A stretch of DNA of 64,000 nucleotides from an uncultured Clostridia bacterium (lineage in GTDB: Bacteria; Bacillota; Clostridia; UBA1381), in the NCBI GenBank assembly GCA_934476675.1, contig CAKSOE010000006.1, forward strand, positions 66,247 to 130,246. The letters run 5' to 3'. Position 1 is the first letter of the stretch, and each line of letters begins with the position of its first letter. The notes beneath the pieces were generated by a model. That model saw nothing but the letters and a program-made list of their open reading frames with translations, made no database searches and was not told where the DNA came from. Position numbers and translations under genes: made by a program. Shown here one piece after another: positions 27,212 to 36,389 of this stretch.

Positions 27212-27958
27212 ATGGACAGAGAATTTATAAATCTTACGGCAGAAAATATTGCCGAAGAGCATTTGTGCTGTATAATCAGAACGAAAAAGCCGCATAAGGG
27301 AGTGGAAATCAAGCGTGCATGGCTGCAGCAAAGGCTGAATGAGGGACACGTTTTCAGAAAGCTTGATGTGAAAGGCTGCGTGTTTATCGAGTATGCGCCG
27401 CTTGAAACTGCGTGGGCGCCGATTATCGGAGATAATTTCTATTACATATACTGCCTTTGGGTAACGGGCGAGCCGAAAGGGCACGGTTACGGTAGGCAGC
27501 TTATGGAATACTGCATAAATGACGCAAAGGAACACGGCAAATCGGGGATTTGTATGCTTGGTGCGGCAAAGCAGAAATCGTGGCTTTCGGATCAGAAATT
27601 TGCAAAAAAGTACGGATTTAAAACGGTTGATGCGACCGATGACGGCTATGAGCTGCTTGCACTCAGCTTTGACGGCACAGCACCGAAGTTTGCGCCGAAT
27701 GTGAAAAAACAGGCGATTGAAAGCAAAAAGCCGACGGTTTACTATGACGACCAGTGTCCGTATATTCCGCAGCGGATTGAAAAGCTGCGCGAATACTGCA
27801 CCGCAAACGGAATTGATGCGGATTTTATACACGTGGATACGCTTGAAAAAGCAAAATCGCTGCCGTGTGTGTTTAATAACTGGGCGGTGTTCTGCAACGG
27901 AAAATTCATGACGGTAAATCAGATAGACGGTGCGGCTTTGGAAAAAATGATAAAATAA
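27212..27958 (+). CDS. GNAT N-acetyltransferase fused to a YoaP-like domain
   Basis: This 248-residue protein has an N-terminal GNAT domain (about 1-150). The acetyl-CoA loop is EPKGHGYGRQLMEY, matching the Q/RxxGxG/A motif. The C-terminal part (about 165-248), with VYYDDQCPYIPQRIEKL and WAVFCNGKFM, resembles the YoaP-type domain found behind some GNATs and has a thioredoxin-like look. The acceptor is unknown; YoaP-type proteins are poorly characterised. It is monocistronic, with its own promoter and a shared terminator. Confidence 0.75.
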   Translation: MDREFINLTAENIAEEHLCCIIRTKKPHKGVEIKRAWLQQRLNEGHVFRKLDVKGCVFIEYAPLETAWAPIIGDNFYYIYCLWVTGEPKGHGYGRQLMEYCINDAKEHGKSGICMLGAAKQKSWLSDQKFAKKYGFKTVDATDDGYELLALSFDGTAPKFAPNVKKQAIESKKPTVYYDDQCPYIPQRIEKLREYCTANGIDADFIHVDTLEKAKSLPCVFNNWAVFCNGKFMTVNQIDGAALEKMIK

Positions 27959-27990
27959 AGGCGGTTGCAGCCAAGCTGTAACCGCTTTTA
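27959..27990. terminator. bidirectional terminator between the GNAT and prfB genes
   Basis: GCGGTTGCAG pairs with CTGTAACCGC (one G-U pair) around CCAAG. T residues follow on the plus side, and A residues before it give the minus side its U-tract. Confidence 0.8.
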
Positions 27991-27997
27991 TAAATCC

Positions 27998-29117
27998 TTA
28001 TTTTTTCAGATTTCCGAGTTTTGCGGCTTTAAGGTAAGCGTTTATAAACCCGTTTAAATCTCCGTCCATAACAGCCTGAATATTGCCCATTTCATAACCT
28101 GTGCGCAAATCCTTTACCATTGTGTACGGCTGAAAAACGTATGAACGTATCTGGTTACCCCAGCCGTTTTCGGTCTGTACTCCCTGAATATCCGCAATTT
28201 TTTCTTTTTGCTGCTGCTCCGCAAGCTCAATAAGCTTTGCTTTGAGCATTTTCATGGCATAATCACGATTCTGGAACTGCGAACGCTGCGTCTGACACGA
28301 GGTTACAATTCCTGTCGGAATATGTGTAAGACGAACTGCCGATGAGGTCTTGTTTATATGCTGACCGCCTGCTCCGCTTGAACGGAACACGTCCATTTTT
28401 ATATCCTCGGGGCGTATATCAACTTCTATGCTGTCGTCCAGATCGGGCATTACTTCAATTGAAGCAAACGATGTCATACGCTTTCCGGCAGAGTTGAACG
28501 GCGAAATTCTTACAAGGCGATGTACGCCCTTTTCGGCTTTAAGATAGCCGTAGGCATTAGGCCCGTCAATGCTGATTGTACAGCTTTTCATGCCTGCTTC
28601 ATCACCCGGGAGAGAATCAAGCACCTCCGTATTGTAACCGTTCTTCTGCGCCCACATCTGATACATTCTTATAAGCATTTCGCACCAGTCCTGCGCCTCT
28701 GTTCCGCCTGCTCCGGCATGGAACGTCATAATAGCGTTGGAATTATCGTATGTTCCGCTTAAAAGCGTTTCAAGCGTGAGCTTTTCAATCTTTGAATTAA
28801 GCTGCGCAACGGTGTTTTTTACATCGTTTGCCATTGAAGCGTCGTTTTCCTCCTCCGCAAGCTCAATCATCATTAAAGTGTCCTCACGCAGCGATTTCAA
28901 TTCTTCGTAAGACTCTATTTTGTCTTTGAGGAGTTTTGTCTTTTTTATTACTTTCTGAGAATTTTCCATGTCGTCCCAGAAACCCGGCTCTGCCGCCTGA
29001 TTTTCAAGTTCCTCAACTTCTTTTACCGCATTTGCGATGTCAAAGTGAATCCCTCAGTTCTGTAATGTTTTCCTCCATGCTTTGGAGTTCAAGTCTGTAT
29101 TCATCATACTCTAACAT
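27998..29117 (-). CDS. prfB: peptide chain release factor 2 with programmed +1 frameshift
   Basis: RF2 recognises UGA and UAA and releases the finished peptide. The gene is read on the minus strand from ATG 29117 (AGGATG ribosome-binding site). After 25 codons it meets an in-frame TGA at 29042-29040 within CTTTGAC, preceded by an AGG-containing SD-like stretch (GAACTGAGGGATTCA). A +1 shift at CTT continues in the frame ending at 27998, giving 372 residues. The downstream part has the tripeptide anticodon SPF (in RISPFNS) and the catalytic GGQ (GAGGQHINK). This is the classical autoregulation: low RF2 makes ribosomes pause at UGA and shift frame. The promoter lies just upstream. Confidence 0.96.
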
Positions 29118-29153
29118 TATTTCACATCCTTTATACAAACAATTTACTACTAT

Positions 29154-29182
29154 ATTATACCACTGCGGAATAAAATAATCAA
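29154..29182 (-). promoter_or_regulatory. promoter of prfB
   Basis: On the minus strand TTGATT (29182-29177), 17-bp spacer and TATAAT (29159-29154), 37 bp before the prfB start. Confidence 0.7.
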
Positions 29183-29276
29183 TACATTTTATCTTTTTAA
29201 TTCGCAGATAAAAAAGTGTACAAAAAATACTCGTCAACTTGCTGCAAAATGACGAGTAAAAATATGTTTCGTTTTG

Positions 29277-29305
29277 TTGAAAGTGCGGTACATATAACTT
29301 ATAGA
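29277..29305 (+). promoter_or_regulatory. promoter of the EF-G-like gene
   Basis: TTGAAA (29277-29282), 17-bp spacer, TATAGA (29300-29305), about 60 bp before the ATG. Confidence 0.55.
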
Positions 29306-29364
29306 GCAGATTGCACGGTTGAACGGAAAATAAAATGTGCGGTCTGGCGAAAGGAGACGGATTT

Positions 29365-31428
29365 ATGAAAAGCTACAAAATGGACGAAATAAGAAACGTT
29401 GCGGTAACGGGACACGGAAAATGCGGAAAAACAACATTGGCAGAGGCAATGCTGTTTAATGCCGGAGTTATCGACAGAATAGGAAAAAGCGCGGACGGTA
29501 CTACGGTGACGGATTGCGATCCGGAAGAAGTGAAGAGAAATTTCTCGATTTCATCGGCAGTTGCGCCGATTGAATGGAAGGATATGAAATATAACATTAT
29601 AGATACCCCGGGATTTTTTGATTTTGCAGGCGAGGTTAAGGAGGGCATAAGAGCGGCGGACAGTGCGCTTGTGGTTCTGAGCGGCAGAAGCGGAGTTTCG
29701 GTAGGTACGGAGCATACGTTTGAATATGCGCGTCAGAGAGGTATTCCGATTATGTTCTTTGTCAATAAAATTGACGATGACCGTGCGGATTATCAGAAAA
29801 CCCTCGAACAGATGAAAGAGGTATTCGGCAAGTCGGTAACGCCGTTTGTATATCCTATACGCGAGGGCGACGAATTTAAGGGATTTGTGGATATAGTCGA
29901 TATGACGGCAAGACGCTACGACGGAATATACAGAGTTGAAATCCCCGTACCGGAAGGTATGGCGGAGGTTGTTGCGCCGCTTCGCGACATGATAATGGAG
30001 GCTGTTGCGGAAACGGACGATGAATTGATGAACAAATATTTTAACGGTGAAGAATTTACCGTTGATGAAATAAAAGGCGCAATCAGAAAGGGCGTAAAGG
30101 ACGGAAGTATTTATCCGGTATACTGCGGAAGCGGTCAGGATAACATCGGCGTAAGATCGCTCATGGACGGTATCGGAAAATATCTTCCGGCGCCGTCGGA
30201 GATTGAGGAAATCGCGCGTGTGGCGGACAGCGGCGAGCCGGTAGAGGTTGTTCAGAGCGAGGAGGAAACAACGGCGGCAATCGTATTTAAAACAATCGCT
30301 GACCCGTATGTCGGAAAAATGTCCCTGTTCAGAGTTTATTCGGGAAATATACGCTCGGATTCCGTGCTTTACAATCCAAACAGGGGCTGCAATGAAAAAA
30401 TAGGCAAGGTATTTATGCTGTGCGGAAAAAAACAGCTTGAAGCAAGCGTTATAAAAGCCGGAGATATAGGTTGCAGCGCAAAGCTTGAAAATACAAAAAC
30501 CGGAGATACGCTTTGCGATAAGGATAAAAATATCATTCTTACGGGCATAGAATTTCCATCGCCCGTGCTTTCGATGGCGGTAGAGCCGGAAACGAAGGGC
30601 GATGAAGAAAAAATAGTGAGCGGTCTTACAAAGCTTTCGGAGGAAGATCCGTCGTTTACGGTAACAAATAATTCCGAAACAAAGCAGACGCTTATAAACG
30701 GTCAGGGCGAACAGCATATTGACGTTATCGTAAGCAAGCTGAAAAACAAGTACGGCGTAAGCGTGAAGCTTTCAAAGCCTATTGTTCCGTACCGTGAAAC
30801 AATTATCGGCGAGGCTACGGTTGAGGGCAAGCATAAAAAACAGTCCGGCGGTCACGGTCAGTACGGTCATGTAAAGATTAAGTTTGAGCCGGGCGCTACG
30901 GAGGATATGCTGTTTGAAGAACAGGTATTCGGCGGAAGCGTACCGAAGAACTATTTCCCGGCGGTTGAAAAGGGCCTGCGCGATTCGTGCCTGCACGGAG
31001 TGCTTGCGGGTTATCCGGTTGTAAATATGAAGGCTACGCTGCTTGACGGTTCATATCATCCGGTTGATTCATCCGAAATGGCGTTTAAAACTGCCGCTTC
31101 GATTGCCTATAAAGAGGGCATGAAACAGGCTAAACCCGTTCTTCTCGAACCGGTAGGATATTTGAAGGCATATGTGCCGGAAAATATAATGGGCGATGTT
31201 ATAGGAGATATAAATAAACGCCGCGGCCGCATAATGGGTATGGGCGAAAGCGATAAAAAAGGTCTGAATATGGTTGAGGCGGAGGTACCGGAGGCGGAAA
31301 TGTTCAAATACGCCGTTGATTTGCGCTCAATGAGCCAGGGCAGAGGTGTGTTTTCCTTTGAATTTGTAAGATACGAACAGGCGCCGTCTGCTATTGCGGA
31401 TAAAATTATTGCCGATTCAGAAAAGTGA
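29365..31428 (+). CDS. elongation factor G-like GTPase (EF-G paralogue)
   Basis: This 687-residue translational GTPase starts at ATG 29365 after AAAGGAG; an ATG ten codons earlier lacks a good site. G1 is GHGKCGKTTL, G3 is DTPGFFDF and G4 is NKID. Domains II-V of EF-G follow (for example GGHGQYGHVKIKFEPG in domain IV and the late RRGRIMGM region in domain V). The usual catalytic histidine of DTPGH is replaced by Phe, as in the EF-G-like paralogue group distinct from housekeeping fusA. It may act in translocation under special conditions or in ribosome recycling. It is not next to rpsL/rpsG, where the housekeeping copy normally sits. Confidence 0.85.
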   Translation: MKSYKMDEIRNVAVTGHGKCGKTTLAEAMLFNAGVIDRIGKSADGTTVTDCDPEEVKRNFSISSAVAPIEWKDMKYNIIDTPGFFDFAGEVKEGIRAADSALVVLSGRSGVSVGTEHTFEYARQRGIPIMFFVNKIDDDRADYQKTLEQMKEVFGKSVTPFVYPIREGDEFKGFVDIVDMTARRYDGIYRVEIPVPEGMAEVVAPLRDMIMEAVAETDDELMNKYFNGEEFTVDEIKGAIRKGVKDGSIYPVYCGSGQDNIGVRSLMDGIGKYLPAPSEIEEIARVADSGEPVEVVQSEEETTAAIVFKTIADPYVGKMSLFRVYSGNIRSDSVLYNPNRGCNEKIGKVFMLCGKKQLEASVIKAGDIGCSAKLENTKTGDTLCDKDKNIILTGIEFPSPVLSMAVEPETKGDEEKIVSGLTKLSEEDPSFTVTNNSETKQTLINGQGEQHIDVIVSKLKNKYGVSVKLSKPIVPYRETIIGEATVEGKHKKQSGGHGQYGHVKIKFEPGATEDMLFEEQVFGGSVPKNYFPAVEKGLRDSCLHGVLAGYPVVNMKATLLDGSYHPVDSSEMAFKTAASIAYKEGMKQAKPVLLEPVGYLKAYVPENIMGDVIGDINKRRGRIMGMGESDKKGLNMVEAEVPEAEMFKYAVDLRSMSQGRGVFSFEFVRYEQAPSAIADKIIADSEK

Positions 31429-31657
31429 TGTCGGAGGAAATATTCCTTAAATCGGGCATAAAATTACGCAGTTAGGTATGTTTGTTGATTTTTACTAAAT
31501 AAAATTTGCATTTTTGTGAATTATAAGACTAACAATTTTGTAAAAAATATGTTATCATAAATGTGTAATAAAGAAAAGTGCAGATAGCTAAGCGCATTTT
31601 AATTGCTCGTATATGAGCGTATAAAAATTGTGATGAGACGAGAGGGGAATTTGTAAA

Positions 31658-32770
31658 ATGGCAAATTTACAGTTAAAACATGTTTATAAGAGGTACGCAG
31701 GCGGCGTTACTGCCGTAGGAGATTTCTGCCTCGATATTGCCGATAAGGAATTTATTATTCTGGTAGGTCCGTCAGGCTGCGGTAAGTCAACTACTTTGAG
31801 AATGATCGCAGGTCTGGAAGAAATTTCAGAGGGTGAGCTTTACATAGACGGCAAGCTCATGAACGATGTGGCTCCGAAGGACAGAGATATTGCGATGGTT
31901 TTCCAGAACTATGCTCTTTATCCGCATATGACGGTATTTGAGAATATGGCGTTCGCTCTTAAATTAAGAAAGACTCCGAAAGATGAAATCAAGAGAAGAG
32001 TAAGCGAAGCTGCAAAGATTCTTGATATTGAACACCTGCTTGACAGAAAGCCGAAGGCTTTGTCGGGCGGTCAGAGACAGCGTGTGGCTATGGGCCGTGC
32101 AATCGTCCGCAGCCCGAAGGTATTCCTCATGGATGAGCCTTTGTCAAACCTGGACGCTAAGCTCAGAGTTGCAATGAGAACGGAGATTAAGAAGCTCCAC
32201 AACAGATTGCAGACAACTTTCGTCTACGTAACGCATGACCAGACAGAAGCTATGACAATGGGTACTCGTATCGTTGTTATGAAGGACGGTCTTATTCAGC
32301 AGGTTGATACTCCGGCAAACCTTTATATGAAACCGTGCAACCAGTTCGTTGCAGGATTTATCGGTTCGCCGCAGATGAACTTCATAAACGTAACTCTTAG
32401 CAAAGAGGGCGATGATCTTTACGCTTGTTTTGCTGATGATAAGATTAAGATTCCGGAGGGCAAGGCATCTAGGCCGGAGCTGGCTCCGTACATCGGCAAG
32501 GAAGTTATTATGGGTATCAGACCTGAGGATATACATGATGAGGAAGCATTCCTTTCAGCATATCCCGACGCTGTTTGCTCAGCTCACGTAGAAGTAACAG
32601 AAATGCTCGGTGCAGAAACATATCTGTACTTAAACATTGCAGGTACACAGTTTACCGCAAGAGTTCATCAGCGTTCAACTTCTAAGATTGGTGACGATAT
32701 CAAGGTTGGATTTGAAACAAATAAAATCCACTTCTTTGATAAAGACACAGAAGTTACAATTATTAACTGA
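31658..32770 (+). CDS. msmX: MsmX/UgpC-type sugar ABC importer ATPase
   Basis: This 370-residue ATPase has Walker A GPSGCGKST, Q-loop VFQNYALYPHM, signature LSGGQRQR, Walker B VFLMDEP and H-loop VTHDQ. A C-terminal MalK-type OB/TOBE region (about 240-370, GIRPEDIHD) follows. It powers sugar import by docking to membrane subunits encoded elsewhere. In Firmicutes a single MsmX-type ATPase commonly serves many oligosaccharide importers, and its isolation here, with no permease or binding protein beside it, fits that role. It would link the extracellular hydrolases of this locus to uptake. The 229-base upstream gap probably holds its promoter, but no clear hexamer pair was fixed. Confidence 0.9.
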   Translation: MANLQLKHVYKRYAGGVTAVGDFCLDIADKEFIILVGPSGCGKSTTLRMIAGLEEISEGELYIDGKLMNDVAPKDRDIAMVFQNYALYPHMTVFENMAFALKLRKTPKDEIKRRVSEAAKILDIEHLLDRKPKALSGGQRQRVAMGRAIVRSPKVFLMDEPLSNLDAKLRVAMRTEIKKLHNRLQTTFVYVTHDQTEAMTMGTRIVVMKDGLIQQVDTPANLYMKPCNQFVAGFIGSPQMNFINVTLSKEGDDLYACFADDKIKIPEGKASRPELAPYIGKEVIMGIRPEDIHDEEAFLSAYPDAVCSAHVEVTEMLGAETYLYLNIAGTQFTARVHQRSTSKIGDDIKVGFETNKIHFFDKDTEVTIIN

Positions 32771-32789
32771 TAACTGTACGAATTTTAAT

Positions 32790-32817
32790 AAAGGGCTGCT
32801 TTGCAGCCCTTTATTTG
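32790..32817 (+). terminator. intrinsic terminator of msmX
   Basis: AAAGGGCTGC pairs with GCAGCCCTTT around a TTT loop, followed by ATTT. Confidence 0.85.
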
Positions 32818-32912
32818 GTATAGCGAAAACATAATGCGGTGATTTTGTGAAATTACCGGACAAAAACTGCTTATCAAAGAAAGGCGGCGGCTGCGCTTAT
32901 GAGGTCGGAAAA

Positions 32913-33281
32913 ATGACAAACAGACATCTTGTAATATTGTTTGCGGCGGTGTGTGCCGTTTCGGCGGCGGCAGCTGCCGTAACAGGCGCGGTTCGCAGCG
33001 GCGGAACAACGGCAAAAATATATGTAGACGGAAAATTGTATAAAAGCATAGATTTAACCGGTGTGCGTGAAAGCTATACCGTTGATATAGACAGCGAAAG
33101 CGGACATAATACGATTTTAGTTGAACACGGGAAAATTTCAATGCAAAGCGCGGATTGCCCCGATAAGCTGTGCGTGAAACAGGGAGCAATTAAGGACGGG
33201 AAAATGCCGATTGTGTGTCTGCCGCATAAAATATCCGTGTCTGTTGAAAAAAAATCCGGTGTTGATTCGGTTTCAAGGTAA
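32913..33281 (+). CDS. NusG domain II-containing envelope protein
   Basis: A 122-residue protein; ATG 32913 is preferred because GAGG lies 7-8 bases upstream, whereas the longer frame from GTG 32847 has no good site. One N-terminal hydrophobic helix (about residues 7-27) acts as signal or anchor. The rest is a small beta domain of the NusG-II family with the typical SADCPDKLCVKQG segment (two Cys). Such proteins are widespread in Clostridia; some are encoded beside heptaprenyl diphosphate synthase or flavin-transfer genes. The biochemical role is not established. It is followed by radC. Confidence 0.72.
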   Translation: MTNRHLVILFAAVCAVSAAAAAVTGAVRSGGTTAKIYVDGKLYKSIDLTGVRESYTVDIDSESGHNTILVEHGKISMQSADCPDKLCVKQGAIKDGKMPIVCLPHKISVSVEKKSGVDSVSR

Positions 33282-33288
33282 AAATATG

Positions 33289-33318
33289 TAGACAAAACCA
33301 TATATTTTGGGATATAAT
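33289..33318 (+). promoter_or_regulatory. promoter of radC
   Basis: TAGACA (33289-33294), 18-bp spacer, TATAAT (33313-33318), 45 bp before the radC start. Confidence 0.55.
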
Positions 33319-33362
33319 AGATAAAAAGGTATGCCGCATCCGGCGGCGGAACGGAGATTTTT

Positions 33363-34061
33363 ATGGAAAAAAGTAAAAATCCTCATGCGGGACACCGCAA
33401 ACGTATGAGAGAGCGATATGCCAAAAGCGGCTTTGACGGCTGGGCGGAGCATGAAGCACTGGAGTTTATGCTGTTTGATAAAATTCCCAGACGTGATACA
33501 AATAAAATTGCGCATGATATTCTGGATAAATTCGGAACGATTGAAAACGCCCTTAAAGCGCCGGAGGAGCAGCTTGTGAAAATTAAGGGAATAGGTCCCG
33601 AAACGGCAAAATATCTGCGCACCCAAGAAAAAATATATAATTTCTGCAAAACCAAAAAAACAGGAAAGAACAAAGTAACATATAATAGTAAAGCGCCGGA
33701 AAAGTTTTTCGCAGACATTTTTGACGATGACGGACATGAAAGAATGTATATGGTATGCCTGGACGCAAAGGATAATATTCTTTGGCAGGGAATAATGTTT
33801 GAGGGCAGTTTTGATACTGTGGATTTTTCCGTGGGCGTGGTTGTGAGAATTGCCGTTTTGCATGATGCCTGCAAGGTGGTTGTTGCGCATAATCATCCGA
33901 GCGGAGCACTGGAGGCTTCACAAAGCGACTGCGTTGCCACTGCCGTCATGATGAAAGCTTTGGCAGTGGTCGGGGTAAAGCTTGAGGATCATTACGTGGT
34001 GTGCGGCAAAAAATGTCTCAGCATACTGAACAGCCATGAGCTTTCGGAATTTCTGAATTAA
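33363..34061 (+). CDS. radC: RadC/JAB-domain protein
   Basis: This 232-residue protein has an N-terminal helix-hairpin-helix region (IKGIGPETAKYL, about 75-86) and a C-terminal JAB/MPN metalloprotease-like domain with VAHNHPSGALEASQSD, the His-x-His...Asp zinc site. Despite the name, a direct DNA-repair role is doubtful in the family. It has its own promoter and an upstream ribosome-binding site of the GGAGATTTTT type. No neighbouring mobile element was seen, so it looks like the chromosomal copy rather than a plasmid or phage version. Confidence 0.9.
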   Translation: MEKSKNPHAGHRKRMRERYAKSGFDGWAEHEALEFMLFDKIPRRDTNKIAHDILDKFGTIENALKAPEEQLVKIKGIGPETAKYLRTQEKIYNFCKTKKTGKNKVTYNSKAPEKFFADIFDDDGHERMYMVCLDAKDNILWQGIMFEGSFDTVDFSVGVVVRIAVLHDACKVVVAHNHPSGALEASQSDCVATAVMMKALAVVGVKLEDHYVVCGKKCLSILNSHELSEFLN

Positions 34062-34132
34062 AAATACAGTAATATTAATAAATATACACAAAAACCGCTA
34101 TTAATACATAATCCGTTTTGGAATATGCGATA

Positions 34133-34161
34133 TTGACTTTTCAGATAAAATATGATAATAT
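34133..34161 (+). promoter_or_regulatory. promoter of the hom-thrB-lysC genes
   Basis: TTGACT (34133-34138), 17-bp spacer, TAATAT (34156-34161) with an overlapping GATAAT. The leader before hom is about 80 bases and shows no T-box or terminator. Confidence 0.5.
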
Positions 34162-34247
34162 ATTTGATTGTAGTAATGTATATTATTCAATAATAACACA
34201 GAATCATGAAAAAACTTTGAATTGATTTTGTACAGGGAGGTATAAGC

Positions 34248-35459
34248 ATGGCAAAAGTCGCAATAATGGGTTACGGTACTGTCGGAAGCGGTGTCTATGA
34301 GATTATTAAAAAGAACACCGAAAAGCTGTTTATTAATACAAACGGTGAGCCGGTGGGGATTAAAAGGATTCTTGATATTCGTGACTTCGATGACCACCCC
34401 GAAAAAGAAATCTTTACAAAGGATTTTAACGATATTTTAAACGATGATGAAATAAGCGTTGTTGCGGAGGTTATGGGAGGACTTCATCCGGCGTATGAAT
34501 TTACTAAAAGCCTTTTGGAAGCCGGCAAATGCGTTGTAACTTCAAATAAAGAGCTTGTTGCAACCTACGGTTCGGAGCTTCTGGAGCTGGCAAAGAGCAA
34601 AAATGTGAATTATTTCTTTGAGGCAAGTGTCGGCGGCGGTATCCCAATTATACGCCCGATGCACCAGTGCCTGACGGCTAATAATATTATTAAAATAGCC
34701 GGTATATTGAACGGAACAACAAATTATATCTTAAATCAGATGATTGCAAACGGTGAAACGTTTGAAACGGCGCTTAAAGAAGCGCAGGCAAAAGGTTATG
34801 CGGAGAAGAATCCGGCGGCTGACGTTGAGGGTTATGACGCGTGCAGAAAAATCGCTATCCTTGCGTCGCTTGCGTGGAGAGAAGAAATTGACTACAATGA
34901 TATAGAAACAATCGGAATAACGGATATTACGCTTGAAGACGTAAAATATGCCGGTCTGGCGGGCAGAGTTATAAAGCTTATCGGATATGCCGAAAAGCTT
35001 GATAACGGCAAGGTTTATGCGTCTGTATGCCCGATGCTTGTTAAAAAAGGCGGTCCGCTTTCAAACGTAAACGGAGTATTCAATGCGATTATGGTAACGG
35101 GCGACTGTGTAGGCGACGTTATGTTCTACGGCAGAGGCGCAGGAAAGCTGCCTACGGCATCGGCAGTGGTTGCGGACATTGTAGACGGCGTAAAGCACAG
35201 AGAACGCAGCAAGCAGATATACTGGGAAAAACCTGCACAAAGCATCTCGGCGTCAAACGACGACAAGGCATTCAGATATCTTGTAAGATGCAGTGATGAA
35301 AAGAGTAAAGCAGCCGAGATATTCGGTGAATGTGAATACATTGACGGCGGAATAGACGGTGAGATCGCATTTATAACACCGGAGCTTTTGGGAAGCGAAA
35401 AAGAGGAGAAGCTCTCCGAGCTTGCGAATGCAGTTTCGTGCATTCGTGTTATGGACTGA
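34248..35459 (+). CDS. hom: homoserine dehydrogenase
   Basis: This 403-residue enzyme reduces aspartate semialdehyde to homoserine with NAD(P)H, the branch point to threonine and methionine. It has a Rossmann GYGTVGSG motif (residues 8-15), the catalytic-domain stretch EASVGGGIPIIRPM, and NGTTNYILNQM. The last ~75 residues look like a C-terminal ACT domain, implying feedback control by an amino acid, usually threonine. GGGAGG lies upstream. Its TGA overlaps the start of thrB, so the two are translationally coupled. Confidence 0.95.
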   Translation: MAKVAIMGYGTVGSGVYEIIKKNTEKLFINTNGEPVGIKRILDIRDFDDHPEKEIFTKDFNDILNDDEISVVAEVMGGLHPAYEFTKSLLEAGKCVVTSNKELVATYGSELLELAKSKNVNYFFEASVGGGIPIIRPMHQCLTANNIIKIAGILNGTTNYILNQMIANGETFETALKEAQAKGYAEKNPAADVEGYDACRKIAILASLAWREEIDYNDIETIGITDITLEDVKYAGLAGRVIKLIGYAEKLDNGKVYASVCPMLVKKGGPLSNVNGVFNAIMVTGDCVGDVMFYGRGAGKLPTASAVVADIVDGVKHRERSKQIYWEKPAQSISASNDDKAFRYLVRCSDEKSKAAEIFGECEYIDGGIDGEIAFITPELLGSEKEEKLSELANAVSCIRVMD

Positions 35460-36361
35460 TGGTAAAGGTGAAAATTCCGGCGTCAAGCGCAAATATGGGC
35501 GCAGGCTTTGACGCTTTGGGTGTGGCGCTTAACTTGTACAGCCGCTTGGAGGTGGAGGAAACCACGGGCGGACTGGAAATTAATACATTAAATGCCGCAG
35601 GCTTTGTGCCGAAGGACGAAACAAACCTTATCTACAAGGCTATGTCTATGTTTTTTAAGTGTGTGGGTTATAGGCCGGAGGGAATAAAAATAACTCAGGA
35701 AAGCGGCATACCCATGACAAGAGGGCTGGGCAGCAGCAGTGCGTGTATAATCGGCGGAATGCTGGCGGCAAACGTTTTGTCCGGCAGAACGCTTTCGTAC
35801 GCTGAAATTCTGAACCTTGCATCACAGATGGAGGGACATCCGGATAATGCGGCTCCGGCGCTTTACGGTGGCTTTTGCACATCGTTTTTCGACGGTGAGA
35901 CGGTGTTTACGAAAAGTATAAAGCTTAACCCCAAATACAGATTTGCGGTTATGATTCCCGATTATTTTGTGGCGACAAAAAAATCAAGGGGAGTATTGCC
36001 GGAAAACGTGCCTTTGCGAGATGCGTCGTTTAATATTGCGCACGCATCGCTGTTTCAGGCGGCGCTCGTAAACGGTGATTCGGAGCTTTTGAAAGAAGCG
36101 GTAAAGGACAGACTGCATCAGCAGTACAGAAAAGCATATATTGACAGCTTTGACGAAATTTTTGAAAAAACATATGAAGCGGGTTCGAGAGCGACATATC
36201 TGAGCGGCTCGGGACCGACAATAATTTCGATACTTGACGGAGGATATGCGAAATTTAATTCCGAAATGAAAGAATATTTCAGAGAGAATTCGCACAAATG
36301 GAATTGTATGATTTTATCTGTGGATAACGTCGGCGCGGTGGTGTCGGAGGTCAGACGTTAA
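35459..36361 (+). CDS. thrB: homoserine kinase
   Basis: A 300-residue GHMP-family kinase that phosphorylates homoserine on the threonine branch. ATG 35459 overlaps the hom stop (TGATG); the longer frame seven codons upstream is not needed. The substrate-binding start is KIPASSANMGAGFDALG and the ATP loop is PMTRGLGSSSACIIGG. C-terminal GHMP motif: ATYLSGSGPTIISI. Threonine synthase (thrC) is not adjacent and must lie elsewhere. Confidence 0.95.
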   Translation: MVKVKIPASSANMGAGFDALGVALNLYSRLEVEETTGGLEINTLNAAGFVPKDETNLIYKAMSMFFKCVGYRPEGIKITQESGIPMTRGLGSSSACIIGGMLAANVLSGRTLSYAEILNLASQMEGHPDNAAPALYGGFCTSFFDGETVFTKSIKLNPKYRFAVMIPDYFVATKKSRGVLPENVPLRDASFNIAHASLFQAALVNGDSELLKEAVKDRLHQQYRKAYIDSFDEIFEKTYEAGSRATYLSGSGPTIISILDGGYAKFNSEMKEYFRENSHKWNCMILSVDNVGAVVSEVRR

Positions 36362-36389
36362 TTGTTTATATTATATGGAGGTTATAAAA

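Noticed and set aside
29229..29257. Inverted repeat ACTCGTCA/TGACGAGT as a prfB attenuator
   Set aside because: On the minus strand it resembles a terminator, but it lies upstream of the prfB promoter, so it cannot attenuate that transcript.
29551..30717. 388-codon minus-strand frame inside the EF-G-like gene
   Set aside because: Antisense shadow of a conserved GTPase without a ribosome-binding site or domain.
34062..34247. Riboswitch or T-box ahead of hom
   Set aside because: The leader after the promoter is only about 80 bases and shows no stable terminator hairpin or conserved box.
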